Source: Microbispora corallina
GTDB lineage: Bacteria; Actinomycetota; Actinomycetes; Streptosporangiales; Streptosporangiaceae
Direction of reading: 5' to 3'
Length of the DNA stretch: 64,000 nucleotides
Assembly: GCF_016863035.1 (NCBI RefSeq)
Contig: NZ_BOOC01000003.1
Span: 310,001 to 374,000 of the forward strand
The notes beneath the pieces were generated by a model that saw only the letters and a list, made by a program, of their open reading frames with translations, did no database searches and was not told where the DNA came from. The translations under genes were made by a program, and so were the position numbers. This document shows positions 48,362-57,132 of the stretch, one piece after another (position 1 is the first letter of the stretch; each line of letters begins with the position of its first letter).

Positions 48362-49218
48362 GCCTCGCCCCCCGAACCCCTGGCCGTGTCGCCGCCCGTC
48401 TTGTTCCCGCCCGCCGCGCTCGGCACATCCCCGCCGCCCGCCGGGGCCCCGGTGTCAGCGCTGTCAGAGGCTGGACGGGTGCCGCCGTTCCCCGCACTCG
48501 CGGGCGCGGTCCCATTCGTGGCTCCCGCCTCGCTCCCGGCGGTGCGGTCGGCCGGGGTGGCGGTGGCCGCCGGCGCGGCCGCATCGTCTCCGCCTGAGCC
48601 CGTGATGTCCGGGACAGGTCCGGAGGGGCCGCCTCCCGGGGGGCCACCGGTCGCGAGGGCGAGGCGGCGGTCATGGCGGACGAGCACGCGGATGGCCAGC
48701 GCGAGCAGCGCGGCGGTCGCGACCAGCAGCCCCCAGACCCATCCTCCGCTCGATCCGGGCACCTCCAGCGATCTCCCCGCGCCTGTCGCCGCTGTGCCGC
48801 CGGGCTTCGAACCGGAGGCCGGTCCCGCCACGCCGCCGGTGCCGCCGGTGCCGCCGGTGACCGTGAAGGTGATTGTGCCTGTGACGGGATGGCCGTCGTT
48901 GGAGACGATCCGGTACCCGATGGAGTAGTCGCCGGCGGGACCCGCAGGCCGTACTGAGATGAAGACGCCGGCGCCGCTCGTGCCCACCTCGCCCTGTTCG
49001 TAGTGGGCCCCGCCAGGACCGGTGACCGCGATCCTCGCGAAGTCGCGGCGGACCGCCTGGTCGAACGTCAATGTGACCACGTTGGGAAGAGCCGCGAGCC
49101 GCGCGCCCTGCTGCGGGTCGCTGCCGATCAGGACGTTGTGGGCCGATGCGGGGGACGCCAGCGGTGCCGCCGTCGCGAGCAGCGCCAGGACGAGCGCCGC
49201 GATCGCCCGCCCGGCCAC
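48358..49218 (-). CDS. copC: CopC-domain copper-binding protein
   Basis: 286-aa exported copper-binding protein. Signal segment AGRAIAALVLALLATAAPLA with SPASA cleavage, then mature AHNVLIGSDPQQGARLAALP, VVTLTFDQAVRRDFARI and RIVSNDGHPVTGTITFTV, where His of the mature start and of DGHP are typical Cu(II) ligands. A long Gly/Thr/Pro linker, one membrane helix (WVWGLLVATAALLALAIRVL) and a low-complexity Ala/Gly/Thr tail follow. GTG 49218 puts the signal peptide at the N-terminus; the longest ORF from 49443 would push it to residue 80, and is the alternative. Confidence 0.85.
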   Translation of the reverse strand: MAGRAIAALVLALLATAAPLASPASAHNVLIGSDPQQGARLAALPNVVTLTFDQAVRRDFARIAVTGPGGAHYEQGEVGTSGAGVFISVRPAGPAGDYSIGYRIVSNDGHPVTGTITFTVTGGTGGTGGVAGPASGSKPGGTAATGAGRSLEVPGSSGGWVWGLLVATAALLALAIRVLVRHDRRLALATGGPPGGGPSGPVPDITGSGGDDAAAPAATATPADRTAGSEAGATNGTAPASAGNGGTRPASDSADTGAPAGGGDVPSAAGGNKTGGDTARGSGGEA

Positions 49219-49523
49219 CCGCGTCGCCGACGGAAGGGCGTGAGCCGCCCGGGACGCCCGCCGCTCGACCGTGACCGCCGGACGGGCCCACAGGCGCGGC
49301 GAGGCGTCTCCGACGAGGCGTCGGGGCGCCGGCCGGGGACCGGACGCGCGACCGCCCGCACCCGCAGTGCTCCCGCGTCCATGGGCGCGTGGGACCTCGA
49401 ACACCTGGCTTGCCTTCCCCTTGCCGTGCACCGACCCAGCCATGGTCCCATTGATCCCGCCCGGCCCGGTCCCGGCCCGCGGCTCCTGTGGACAACCGAG
49501 CTTCGCCGGGCGACGGCGGGGCT

Positions 49524-49690
49524 CCGGGCCGCGCGAGTGTCACCGGTCTCGCGCGACCCGGAGGCCGTGCCCGGGGCGGGCGGCGCCGGCTGCCCGCCCC
49601 GGGGTGGTGCCCGGGCCGCGCGAGTGTCACCGGTCTCGCGCGACCCGGAGGCCGTGTCCGCGGCGGGCGGCGCCTGCTACCCGCCCCGGA
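49524..49690. repeat. 87-bp direct tandem repeat with internal stem-loops
   Basis: A unit beginning CCGGGCCGCGCGAGTGTCAC starts at 49524 and again at 49611, 87 bp apart, with only a few base changes. Each copy contains GCGCGAG-N10-CTCGCGC, a 7-bp stem. The second copy runs over the stop (49677) of the mini chitin-binding-like gene. The gap between the CopC start (49218) and this gene otherwise shows no gene. Confidence 0.85.
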
Positions 49691-49925
49691 GATCCGGAAG
49701 GGCCGGGGTCAGACCCTCATCCAGGGGGCGCCGCGACGTCGGCGGCTTCCACCCGGCGTTGGCCGTGTGCGCCTGGAGGCATTCGTAGGCGGAGACGCCG
49801 TACGTCACCTTCGCCCCGGTTGCGTACGCCATGCCGCCGGCTCCCAGGGCCGGCACGAGCCCGGCGACCGCCGCCCTCCTGAGGGGAGCGGCGCGGACCG
49901 CTCCCGCTGATGTACGCACGCGCAC
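49677..49925 (-). CDS. Mini secreted protein with CBM5/12-like motif
   Basis: 82-aa protein. A basic, apolar start (RTSAGAVRAAPLRRAAVAGL) may be an export signal. The rest carries KVTYGVSAYECLQAHTANAG then WKPPTS, very like the core of carbohydrate-binding modules CBM5/12 of chitinases (Y-x-C-x2-HT-x3-G-W-x-P). No catalytic domain is attached. GTG 49925 has GGAGG 7 nt upstream, better than the longer ORF from 50018. It could be a chitin-binding protein or a leftover piece of a chitinase. Confidence 0.65.
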   Translation of the reverse strand: MRVRTSAGAVRAAPLRRAAVAGLVPALGAGGMAYATGAKVTYGVSAYECLQAHTANAGWKPPTSRRPLDEGLTPALPDLRGG

Positions 49926-50131
49926 GGCTACACCTCCGATAGGCGAATGCCAGTCGTCGACCGCCCCGCCCCCAGGGGGATTGATCGGAAAGTAAGCCGC
50001 GCCCACAGGGCCCGTCAATGCCCTCTGTTAAGAAAGTTTCCTTATAATGCTGCCTTAATGCTGTCTTGAGCCGGAGAAATGCCGGGCATGGCACGAGAGG
50101 CCCGCGCACACCCCTTCGAAGTGGAGACCGT

Positions 50132-51004
50132 CTACCGGGCCGTCGCGGGACGATCTGTGGTCAGGGCGGGTGTGCTCCAGGACTCGAGCAGGCGCAGCGA
50201 CTGTTCGGTCGGTGAGCCCGGTTCCACGTTGTAGATGTACAGGGTCTGCTCCGCGTCTCCAGGAACCTGGAAGGACTCGAAGACGAAGTGCAGGTCACCG
50301 ACGACGGGGTGATGATAGAGCTTCGCGCCGTGGGTGCACCGCAGCACCCGGTGGTCGTTCCACCAGGTCGTGAACTCCGGTGACCGCAGCATCAGTTCGC
50401 CCACCAGGTCTGCGAGTTGCCGGTCGTGGGGACGGAGCCCGGCCTCCAGGCGGAGGATCGCCGCGGTTTGGGCGGCCACGCGTTCCCAGTCGCCGACGGT
50501 CTGCCGTGCGGTGGGGTCCAGCAGGTAGTAGCGGGCCAGGTTGCGGGCCGGCACGGGCAGGGCGTCGAAGTCGGTGAGGACGGCCCGGGCCAGCCGGTTG
50601 GAGGCCAGGACGTCGGTCCGCCGGCCGAGGATGTACGCCGGCACGTGCTGCAGTGTCTGCAGCATCAGGTGCAGGCCTGGACGGACTCGCTGCGGTCCGG
50701 TGGGGGTGCGGCGAGCGGCGGCCTTCGGCCGGGCCAGCAGATTGTGCAGGTGTTCCTTCTCGGACGCGTCCAGGCGCAGGGCCCGGCTCAAAGCCTCAAG
50801 CACTTCCGGTGAGGGGTTGCCGGCTCGACCCTGTTCGAGCCGTGTGTAGTACTCGGTGCTCACCCCGGCGAGCCGGGCGGCCTCGTCGCGACGCAGTCCC
50901 GGCACCCTGCGCGTACGGCCGTCCTCGGGCAAGCCTGCCTGGTCAGGGGTCAGGCGGCTCCGCCGGGTGCGCAGGAAGTCGGCGAGCTCGCTTCGGCTGT
51001 CCAT
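50132..51004 (-). CDS. XRE-family regulator with MmyB-like ligand domain
   Basis: 290-aa regulator. N-terminal HTH (ELADFLRTRRSRLTPDQAGL ... LRRDEAARLAGVSTEYYTRL, EQGRAGNPSPEVLEALSRAL), then the MmyB-like domain (PAYILGRRTDVLASNRLARA, LARYYLLDPTARQTVGDWER). This type often faces the gene it controls, here the SDR at 51177. ATG 51004 was chosen as the start; the longer ORF adds a poorly coding stretch. Confidence 0.9.
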   Translation of the reverse strand: MDSRSELADFLRTRRSRLTPDQAGLPEDGRTRRVPGLRRDEAARLAGVSTEYYTRLEQGRAGNPSPEVLEALSRALRLDASEKEHLHNLLARPKAAARRTPTGPQRVRPGLHLMLQTLQHVPAYILGRRTDVLASNRLARAVLTDFDALPVPARNLARYYLLDPTARQTVGDWERVAAQTAAILRLEAGLRPHDRQLADLVGELMLRSPEFTTWWNDHRVLRCTHGAKLYHHPVVGDLHFVFESFQVPGDAEQTLYIYNVEPGSPTEQSLRLLESWSTPALTTDRPATAR

Positions 51005-51176
51005 ACACCCAGTGTGGCGTCTCGCGTGTGCGGTGTTTCCGGTCTGAGTGGCCCTGCCGGTACCTGTTTCCACAGGGTGCGGTGGGCGTCCTTTGCGGTC
51101 TGCCGGGCCATGGTGTGCTGGATGAGCGGCCCGGATGAGCGGACCGCCCCCAAGAAAATCTACGAAAGGTACTTAG

Positions 51177-51953
51177 ATGACCTCGCATACCTCTGCCACC
51201 CCACTCGCCGGCCGTGTCGCCGTCGTCACCGGCGCCTCCAGCGGTATCGGCGAGGCGACCGCCGAACACCTGGCATCGCTGGGAGCGAAGGTCGCCGTGC
51301 TGGCCCGGCGCGAGGACCGGCTCGCTGATCTGGTCTCGCGTATCGAGAAGAACGGCGGCACCGCACTGGCGATCGCCGTGGACGTGACCGACGCGCAGTC
51401 CGTGCGTGCGGCCGCTGACCGGGTGAAGAACGACCTGGGCGGCGCGGACCTGGTGTTCAACAACGCGGGTGTGATGCTTCCGGCCCCGATTGAGGAGCTG
51501 GCCACCGACCAGTGGCAGCGCCAGATCGACCTGAACGTCACCGGCCTGATGAACGTCATCGGCGCGTTCGTCCCGCAGCTGGTCCAGGCGGCCGCCGAGC
51601 GCGGCGTCGGTGACCTGATCAACAACTCCTCGATCGCCGCCCAGAACATCTACCCGAACTTCGCCGTGTACGCGGGGACCAAGGCCTACGTCACGCACCT
51701 GTCCCGGCACCTGCGGACGGAGCTGGGCCCGAAGAAGGTACGGGTCTCCGCGATCGAGCCGGGCATCGTCGGCACGGAGCTGCAGAGCCATGTCACCGAC
51801 GCCGGTGCGCGGGAGTGGCTGGCGGGCTCCAAGGAGACGATGGAGTGGCTGACATCGGAGGACATCGCCCACACCGTCGGCTTCCTCGCCTCCCAGCCGG
51901 CACGCGTCAACCTCCAGCAGGTCACGATCATGCCGACCGGCCAGCCCAGCTGA
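51177..51953 (+). CDS. Short-chain dehydrogenase/reductase
   Basis: 258-aa classical SDR. Cofactor motif VAVVTGASSGIGEATAEHL, acidic/basic turn ARREDRL favouring NADP(H), NNAGVMLPAPIEEL, NNSSIAAQN for the Ser, and YAGTKAY with catalytic Tyr and Lys. C-terminal EPGIVGTEL typical. ATG 51177 with AAGG upstream. Divergent XRE regulator suggests substrate-induced expression; substrate unknown. Confidence 0.92.
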   Translation: MTSHTSATPLAGRVAVVTGASSGIGEATAEHLASLGAKVAVLARREDRLADLVSRIEKNGGTALAIAVDVTDAQSVRAAADRVKNDLGGADLVFNNAGVMLPAPIEELATDQWQRQIDLNVTGLMNVIGAFVPQLVQAAAERGVGDLINNSSIAAQNIYPNFAVYAGTKAYVTHLSRHLRTELGPKKVRVSAIEPGIVGTELQSHVTDAGAREWLAGSKETMEWLTSEDIAHTVGFLASQPARVNLQQVTIMPTGQPS

Positions 51954-52067
51954 TCGCACCCGAGGCGCCGCCGTCCGCATCGGACCGGCCGGCCGGACGC
52001 GGCCGGGACACCCCGGTAGACCGGGCCGTGTCCGTGTGGAGGATGGGGCCGGTCACCTGACCGGTGC

Positions 52068-54254
52068 TCAGGCCAGGAACCACCCGTACAGCCAGGCGAG
52101 CAGGGCGAGCCCGGTCAGGACGGGGACGATCTGCACGGCCCGAGATCGCAGCCGGAACGCGTCGACGGCCGACAGCACGGTCGACACGAGGGCGAGGAGC
52201 CCGCACCAGGCCACGGCGTGCGGCACGCCGATCGCGAGCGCGGTCGGGTCGGGCACGCCGGACACGCTGAGGGCGCCCAGCCCGATCAGCGCGAGCCCGG
52301 CGAGGCCGGCCACCGCGTTCGCGCGCCCCGGACGGCGGCGGACGAGGCTCCACAGCCCGGCGATCAGCTGAACGGCCGACACGAGCCCGTACGCGCCGAG
52401 CGGCGCGAGCAGCGCCGGCGAGTTCATCGCCCGGTACGCCGAGATCGTGAGCACCAGGTCGCCGGGACGGACCATCGGGTACGGGGCCGTGCCCGGGTCG
52501 CACGGCGCGGCCGGCGACGCCGGGTTGTCGAGGAACGCGGCGATGGTCCTGCGGCCGCACTCGCTGGACAGGAAGACCGCGTGCCCGACGCCGGCGAACT
52601 CGGTGAAGCGGGCGCCCGGCACGCTCGACGCCGCCTGGCGGGCGCTCTCCGGGGGTGTGGTCGGGTCGAACCGGCCGCCCACGACGAGGACCGGCGGGTT
52701 GGCGGCCGCCCTGCGGGTGCGGTCCCCGGCGGTCGCGGAGCGGCCCGCGGCCCGGGTGGCGCCGGTAGCCGGCGTCGCGCCGTCAACGGCTCGCACGGCG
52801 CCGGCGTCGCTCGCGGCGGTGGTGTCGTCCGGGCCGGGCACGGAGCCGACGGGGGCCGTGGCGTCCGGCAGGACGGTGCTCTCGTCCCGGGCCGCGGGCA
52901 GCTTCCAGGCGCCGCAGACGGCCGCGTCGAGGACGGCGGTGAACAACCGGGGGTGCCCGCCGTCGGGGAACCGGTTGAACGGCACCTCGTCCTGGCACTG
53001 GACCGCGTAGTACAGGCCCCATTCGTGTGAGGTCAGCCCGTCGCCGGCCTGGTCCACGAGCGGCTGCAGCAGGTCGGCGTGTCCGTCCGCCAGGCCGTCC
53101 ACCAGCGCCGGCATGACCGGGATGACGTCGGCCTCGTGCAGCGCCTCCTCCAGGATCGTCGCCACGTCGTCGCCGTTGAGCTGGACGGCGAGCCTCTTGC
53201 GCGTCAGCGGGTCCTGGGTCTCGTAGGTCTCGGGGTGGGCGTTGAAGCGGGCCACCATCGAGTTGAAGCGCGCGGTCAGGCCGAGCTTGGCGATGGCGGA
53301 CGCGAGCGCCGGACCGGCCTCGTCGTACCACTTGGCCGAGGCGGGCAGGAAGGAGTCGAGCACGACGCTGCGCGTGCCCTGGGGGTCCTCCGAGGCGGCC
53401 AGCAGCATCGAGCGGGTCGAGTAGCTGACGCCGAACAGGTTCCACTGCCGATAGCCGAGAGCCCGGCGCAGGTCCACCACGTCGGCGGCGATCTCCGCGG
53501 TCTGGTAGCCGCGCAGGTCCACGTGCTCGGCCTCCAGCCGCGACTGGCAGGCCAGCGCCTCGCGGACGAGCGGGCCGGTCTCCTGCGCCGTCGGACCAGG
53601 GGTCTTCAGCGTCTCGACCACGCCGCGCAGGATCTCCGGGCAGCTCAGCCGGGGCTCCGAGTGGCGGCCGCCGCGCTGGTCGACCACGACGACGTCCCGG
53701 TCGGGCAGCATGTGCGCCAGGAACTCGACGAGCTGGAGCGAGGCGGAGCCGGGGCCGCCGCTGGAGTACACGACGGGGTCGGGCCTGTGGCCGGGCGCGG
53801 ACGACTTGTGGACGGCGAAGGCGACCTTGATCGTCCTGCTGTTCGGCACGTCACGACGTTCGGGGACGAGGAGGAAGCCGCACGTCGTGCCGGCGGGGAC
53901 GGCCAGCGGGCACTGCCGGTTCTCGACGGTCGGCTCGTCCGCGGACGCGGTGCGGCGCGGGCCCGCCAGGGAGTGGGCGACGCCGGGCGGTTTCGTGCCT
54001 CGTCCGGCCGAGACGGCGGCTGAGGCGGCGTGCGGCGTGAGCGCGGTCGCCCGCGTTTCGGTGCTCGCGGCGGCGGTGGGGGTGGCGAGCGGCGTGAACG
54101 CCGTCGCCCGCGCTTCCGCGCTCACGGCGGCGTCCGCGGCGACCGGCGACGCGACCGGGCCTGCCGCGAGCAGGACCGTCAGAAGGGCGACGAGGAGAGC
54201 CGCAGTCACGGCCGCGGCCGACGCCCTGACGGCCGCTCCACACCCACTCAGCAA
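52068..54254 (-). CDS. Secreted S33-type alpha/beta hydrolase with C-terminal membrane helices
   Basis: About 728 aa. An apolar N-terminal segment (AVTAALLVALLTVLLAAGPV) acts as signal. The hydrolase has CGFLLVPERRD, the PVVYSSGGPGSASLQLVEFL oxyanion region, VVVVDQRGGRHSEP, nucleophile WNLFGVSYSTRSML, acid VVGGRFDPTTPP and base FAGVGHAVFLS, as in tripeptidyl aminopeptidases. The usual GxSYG here reads GVSYS. After the catalytic part come four predicted helices at the C-terminus. The TTG at 54254 is used; a GTG further in is possible. Likely cleaves peptides or esters outside the cell. Confidence 0.85.
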   Translation of the reverse strand: MLSGCGAAVRASAAAVTAALLVALLTVLLAAGPVASPVAADAAVSAEARATAFTPLATPTAAASTETRATALTPHAASAAVSAGRGTKPPGVAHSLAGPRRTASADEPTVENRQCPLAVPAGTTCGFLLVPERRDVPNSRTIKVAFAVHKSSAPGHRPDPVVYSSGGPGSASLQLVEFLAHMLPDRDVVVVDQRGGRHSEPRLSCPEILRGVVETLKTPGPTAQETGPLVREALACQSRLEAEHVDLRGYQTAEIAADVVDLRRALGYRQWNLFGVSYSTRSMLLAASEDPQGTRSVVLDSFLPASAKWYDEAGPALASAIAKLGLTARFNSMVARFNAHPETYETQDPLTRKRLAVQLNGDDVATILEEALHEADVIPVMPALVDGLADGHADLLQPLVDQAGDGLTSHEWGLYYAVQCQDEVPFNRFPDGGHPRLFTAVLDAAVCGAWKLPAARDESTVLPDATAPVGSVPGPDDTTAASDAGAVRAVDGATPATGATRAAGRSATAGDRTRRAAANPPVLVVGGRFDPTTPPESARQAASSVPGARFTEFAGVGHAVFLSSECGRRTIAAFLDNPASPAAPCDPGTAPYPMVRPGDLVLTISAYRAMNSPALLAPLGAYGLVSAVQLIAGLWSLVRRRPGRANAVAGLAGLALIGLGALSVSGVPDPTALAIGVPHAVAWCGLLALVSTVLSAVDAFRLRSRAVQIVPVLTGLALLAWLYGWFLA

Positions 54255-54454
54255 CCGTCAGCCCCGTCCCCGCGAACCCGGCGATATCCGCAGAAACCTT
54301 AGCGCGGATCCCCTCCGGTCGTGCCCGCGATCCCCATCCCCGCGAGGACGGAGGCGCGCGACGCCGCCCCTGACCACGTCCCCGACCCGTGCGCACGGCG
54401 GCTCGCCACGAGGCCCCGGCGAGCGCGGCGGCCGCGGCGAGCGTGCCGGACGCG

Positions 54455-55465
54455 TCAGCGGGGGGTGGCCGTGCTGTCGCGGATCACGAGGTCGGTGGCG
54501 AGCTCCACACGCCGGGCCTCGGTGCCCTCGCCCCGCCCGATGGCCAGCACCATGCGCGCGGCGAGCGCGGCCATCTCCTGCAGCGGCTGGCGGACCGTGG
54601 TCAGCGGCGGCCACGCCGAGCGCGACAGGGGCAGGTCGTCGAACCCCACGACGCTCAGGTCCTCCGGAACCCGCAGCCCCCGCTGGCGCGCCGCCTCGAA
54701 GACCCCGAACGCCTGCATGTCGCTGCCCGCGAAGATCGCAGTGGGCGGGCGGTCGAGCGATAGCAGCCCGTGCCCTTGGTCGTGGCCGGAGTTGACGAGG
54801 AAGTCGCCGTACCGGATCAGCTCCGGGTCGATCGGCACGCCCGCCGTCTCCAGCGCCGCCCGGTAGCCGTCGATCCTGGCCCGGCTGCACAGCATGTCGG
54901 CGGGCCCGCCGATCATGCCGATCCGGGTGTGGCCGAGGTCGAGCAGGTGGCGGGTGGCGGCCAGGCCGCCGTGCCAGTTGGTCGCGCCGACGGAGGCGAC
55001 TCCCGGCGCCGGCTCGCCCTCCGGGTCCACCACGACGAACGGGATCGACCGGGCGCTCAGCTGGCCCTGCTGCCGGACCGAGAGCCGGGAACCCACGATG
55101 ATCACGCCGTCGGTGCGCCGGGCCGCTATCCGCTCCAGCCAGTCGCGCCCCGGGCCGGCATGGGTGTGCAGCACGGAGATCACGACGCTGGCCGCCGCCT
55201 CGTGGGCGGCGGACTCGGCCCCCCGCACCAGCTCCATCGCCCAGGGACTCTCGATCTCGGCGAAGACCAGGTCGAGCAGGCCGACGGGGCCGTCTCCCTG
55301 GCCGGTCCTGCGCTGGTATCCGTGCTTGTGCAGCAGGCGTTCCACCCGCTGCCGGGTCTCGGGGGCCACCTCCGGACGCCCGTTGATCACCTTGGACACG
55401 GTCGGGACGGAGACGCCGGCCTCCTCCGCGATCTGGGCGATGGTCACCCGCCTTTTCACTGGCAT
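54455..55465 (-). CDS. LacI-family regulator of the glycoside hydrolase genes
   Basis: 336-aa LacI repressor. HTH VTIAQIAEEAGVSVPTVSKV, hinge INGRPEVAPETRQRVERLL, then a sugar-sensing domain (GLLDLVFAEIESPWAMELVR, GVIIVGSRLS, FAGSDMQAFGVFEAARQRGL, VVGFDDLPLSRSAWPPLTTV). It faces GH5-GH10-GH43 and has CGAAANTTTCG-like sites on both sides, so autoregulation and repression of those genes are likely, with a xylo- or gluco-oligosaccharide as inducer. ATG 55465 chosen as it starts just before the HTH; no strong SD. Confidence 0.88.
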   Translation of the reverse strand: MPVKRRVTIAQIAEEAGVSVPTVSKVINGRPEVAPETRQRVERLLHKHGYQRRTGQGDGPVGLLDLVFAEIESPWAMELVRGAESAAHEAAASVVISVLHTHAGPGRDWLERIAARRTDGVIIVGSRLSVRQQGQLSARSIPFVVVDPEGEPAPGVASVGATNWHGGLAATRHLLDLGHTRIGMIGGPADMLCSRARIDGYRAALETAGVPIDPELIRYGDFLVNSGHDQGHGLLSLDRPPTAIFAGSDMQAFGVFEAARQRGLRVPEDLSVVGFDDLPLSRSAWPPLTTVRQPLQEMAALAARMVLAIGRGEGTEARRVELATDLVIRDSTATPR

Positions 55466-55480
55466 GGAGCAGATCGTAGC

Positions 55481-55491
55481 CGAAAGTTTCG
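55481..55491. promoter_or_regulatory. Operator A, CGAAAGTTTCG
   Basis: Perfect palindrome CGAAAGTTTCG (CC/GG-flanked over 55480-55492), 15 nt before the LacI start. CGAAA-N-TTTCG motifs are known in xylanase promoters of actinomycetes. Probable autoregulatory site. Confidence 0.65.
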
Positions 55492-55555
55492 GAGTCGTCC
55501 GCATCGGTGTTCCCAGGTGAGGGCCATGACGCTTGGGATCGCTCCCACGGCGCTC

Positions 55556-55584
55556 TTGACGGTTAACGTTCGGTTTACTTATTC
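55556..55584 (+). promoter_or_regulatory. Promoter of the GH5 gene
   Basis: TTGACG (55556-55561), 17-bp spacer, TTATTC (55579-55584). Operators B and C lie directly downstream, about +3 to +34, in a position to block it. Confidence 0.5.
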
Positions 55585-55593
55585 TCCGGGTCG

Positions 55594-55604
55594 CGAAACA
55601 TTCG
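55594..55604. promoter_or_regulatory. Operator B, CGAAACATTCG
   Basis: One mismatch to CGAAANTTTCG, at about the transcription start of the GH5 promoter. Confidence 0.5.
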
Positions 55605-55613
55605 GATACATGC

Positions 55614-55624
55614 CGAAACTTTCA
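55614..55624. promoter_or_regulatory. Operator C, CGAAACTTTCA
   Basis: One mismatch to the consensus, 20 bp (two helical turns) downstream of operator B, same face of the DNA. Confidence 0.5.
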
Positions 55625-55694
55625 GGCAAAATGGGGGAGGTCGTGCCCGTCGGCCTCCCGGGCCGGTCGGGCGGTTTCGTCTTAGGGAGATTTG

Positions 55695-57065
55695 ATGGCG
55701 CTGCGTGTCTCCGGAACACGACTGGTCGACGACGCGGGCAGCCCCGTACGGCTGCGCGGAGTCGGCCTCGGCGGCTGGCTCAACATGGAGAACTTCATCA
55801 CGGGCTACCCGGCCAACGAAGCGGGGATGCGCTCCGCCGTGCGGGAGGTGCTGGGCGAGGAGCGCTACGAACTGTTCTTCGAACGGTTCCTGGAGTCGTT
55901 CTTCTCGGAGGCCGACGCCGACCTCCTGCGGGAGGTGGGCGCCAACTGCGTCCGGATCCCGGTGAACTACCGGCACTTCGAGTCCGACGACCGGCCGATG
56001 GAGGTCGTCGAGCACGGCTTCCGCCACCTCGACCGGGTCATCGGGGCGCTGGGCGAGCGGGGGATCTACAGCGTCATCGACCTGCACGCGCTCCCCGGCG
56101 CGCAGAACCAGCACTGGCACTCCGACAACCCGACCCACGTGGCGTCGTTCTGGCAGCACCGCCACTTCCAGGACCGCGTCGTCAACCTGTGGGAGACGAT
56201 CGCCGACCGCTACAAGGACGACCCCTGGGTCGCGGGCTACAACCCGGTCAACGAGCCCGGCGACGTCAGCGGACGGGTGATCGGCCCCTTCTACGACCGC
56301 CTGGTCAAGGCGCTGCGCGCGGTCGACCCCGGGCACGTGCTGTTCCTCGACGGCAACACCTACTCCACCGACTTCTCGATCTTCCGTGAGGTCTACGAGA
56401 ACACGGTCTTCGTCTGCCACGACTACGCCCTGGCCGGCTTCGCCCACGGCGGGCCGTACCCGGGCTACACGCGCGGCGAGTGGTGCGACCGCGACGAGCT
56501 GGAGCAGGCCTTCGAGCGGCGCACGCGCTTCCAGCGGGAGACCGGCACGCCGATCTGGGTGGGGGAGTTCGGCCCGGTCTACACCGGAGACCCCTCGGTC
56601 GACGAGCAGCGCTACCAGATCCTGCGCGACCAGCTGGAGATCTACGACGCCCACGGCGCCGGGTGGTCCCTGTGGACCTACAAGGACGTCGGCCTGCAGG
56701 GCCTCGTCTGCGCCGGCGGGCCGTACATGCGGCGGTTCGGCTCGTTCATCGCGAAGAAGAAGCGGCTCGGCGCCGACCGGTGGGGCTCCACGATGGAGGA
56801 GTCCGGCGACGACCTCGCCCCGCTGCACCGGCTGGTCGAGACCGAGTTCCCGACGTGGGACCCCTACCCCTGGGGCGCCCGCTACCAGACCGACGACCTG
56901 GTCCGGCACATCCTCGTCGCCCAGGCACTGCTCCCCGAGTACGCCGAGCTGTTCCGCGGCCTCGACGACGGCGAACTGCTCGCGCTGGCCGACTCGTTCG
57001 CCCTGGAGGGCTGCTCGCGGCGCGAGCCGCTGATCCGGCTGCTCACCGACAACCTGACCGGCTGA
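55695..57065 (+). CDS. GH5-family glycoside hydrolase (cytoplasmic)
   Basis: 456-aa TIM-barrel glycosidase of family 5. Start VRLRGVGLGGWLNMENFITG; catalytic acid Glu187 in AGYNPVNEPGD; nucleophile Glu291 in WVGEFGPVYTG; also CHDYALAGF and NCVRIPVNYRHF. No signal peptide, so it probably acts on short oligosaccharides inside the cell. Subfamily and substrate (beta-glucan or related) not settled. ATG 55695 follows GGGAGA by 4 nt. First gene downstream of operators A-C. Confidence 0.88.
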   Translation: MALRVSGTRLVDDAGSPVRLRGVGLGGWLNMENFITGYPANEAGMRSAVREVLGEERYELFFERFLESFFSEADADLLREVGANCVRIPVNYRHFESDDRPMEVVEHGFRHLDRVIGALGERGIYSVIDLHALPGAQNQHWHSDNPTHVASFWQHRHFQDRVVNLWETIADRYKDDPWVAGYNPVNEPGDVSGRVIGPFYDRLVKALRAVDPGHVLFLDGNTYSTDFSIFREVYENTVFVCHDYALAGFAHGGPYPGYTRGEWCDRDELEQAFERRTRFQRETGTPIWVGEFGPVYTGDPSVDEQRYQILRDQLEIYDAHGAGWSLWTYKDVGLQGLVCAGGPYMRRFGSFIAKKKRLGADRWGSTMEESGDDLAPLHRLVETEFPTWDPYPWGARYQTDDLVRHILVAQALLPEYAELFRGLDDGELLALADSFALEGCSRREPLIRLLTDNLTG

Positions 57066-57066
57066 C

Positions 57067-57117
57067 GACCTCACCCGCCGGCCGACCTCACCCGCTGACC
57101 GGCCAGACCCGCTGACC
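57067..57117. repeat. 17-bp repeats just after the GH5 stop
   Basis: Units GACCTCACCCGCCGGCC (57067-57083), GACCTCACCCGCTGACC (57084-57100), GGCCAGACCCGCTGACC (57101-57117). The CTGACC part resembles the gene's last codons (CTGACCGGCTGA). Confidence 0.8.
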
Positions 57118-57132
57118 CCCTTCCCGCACCCG

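Noticed and set aside
49219-49443. N-terminal extension of CopC
   Set aside because: Would place the signal peptide at residue 80; GTG 49218 is more sensible, although the extension cannot be ruled out.
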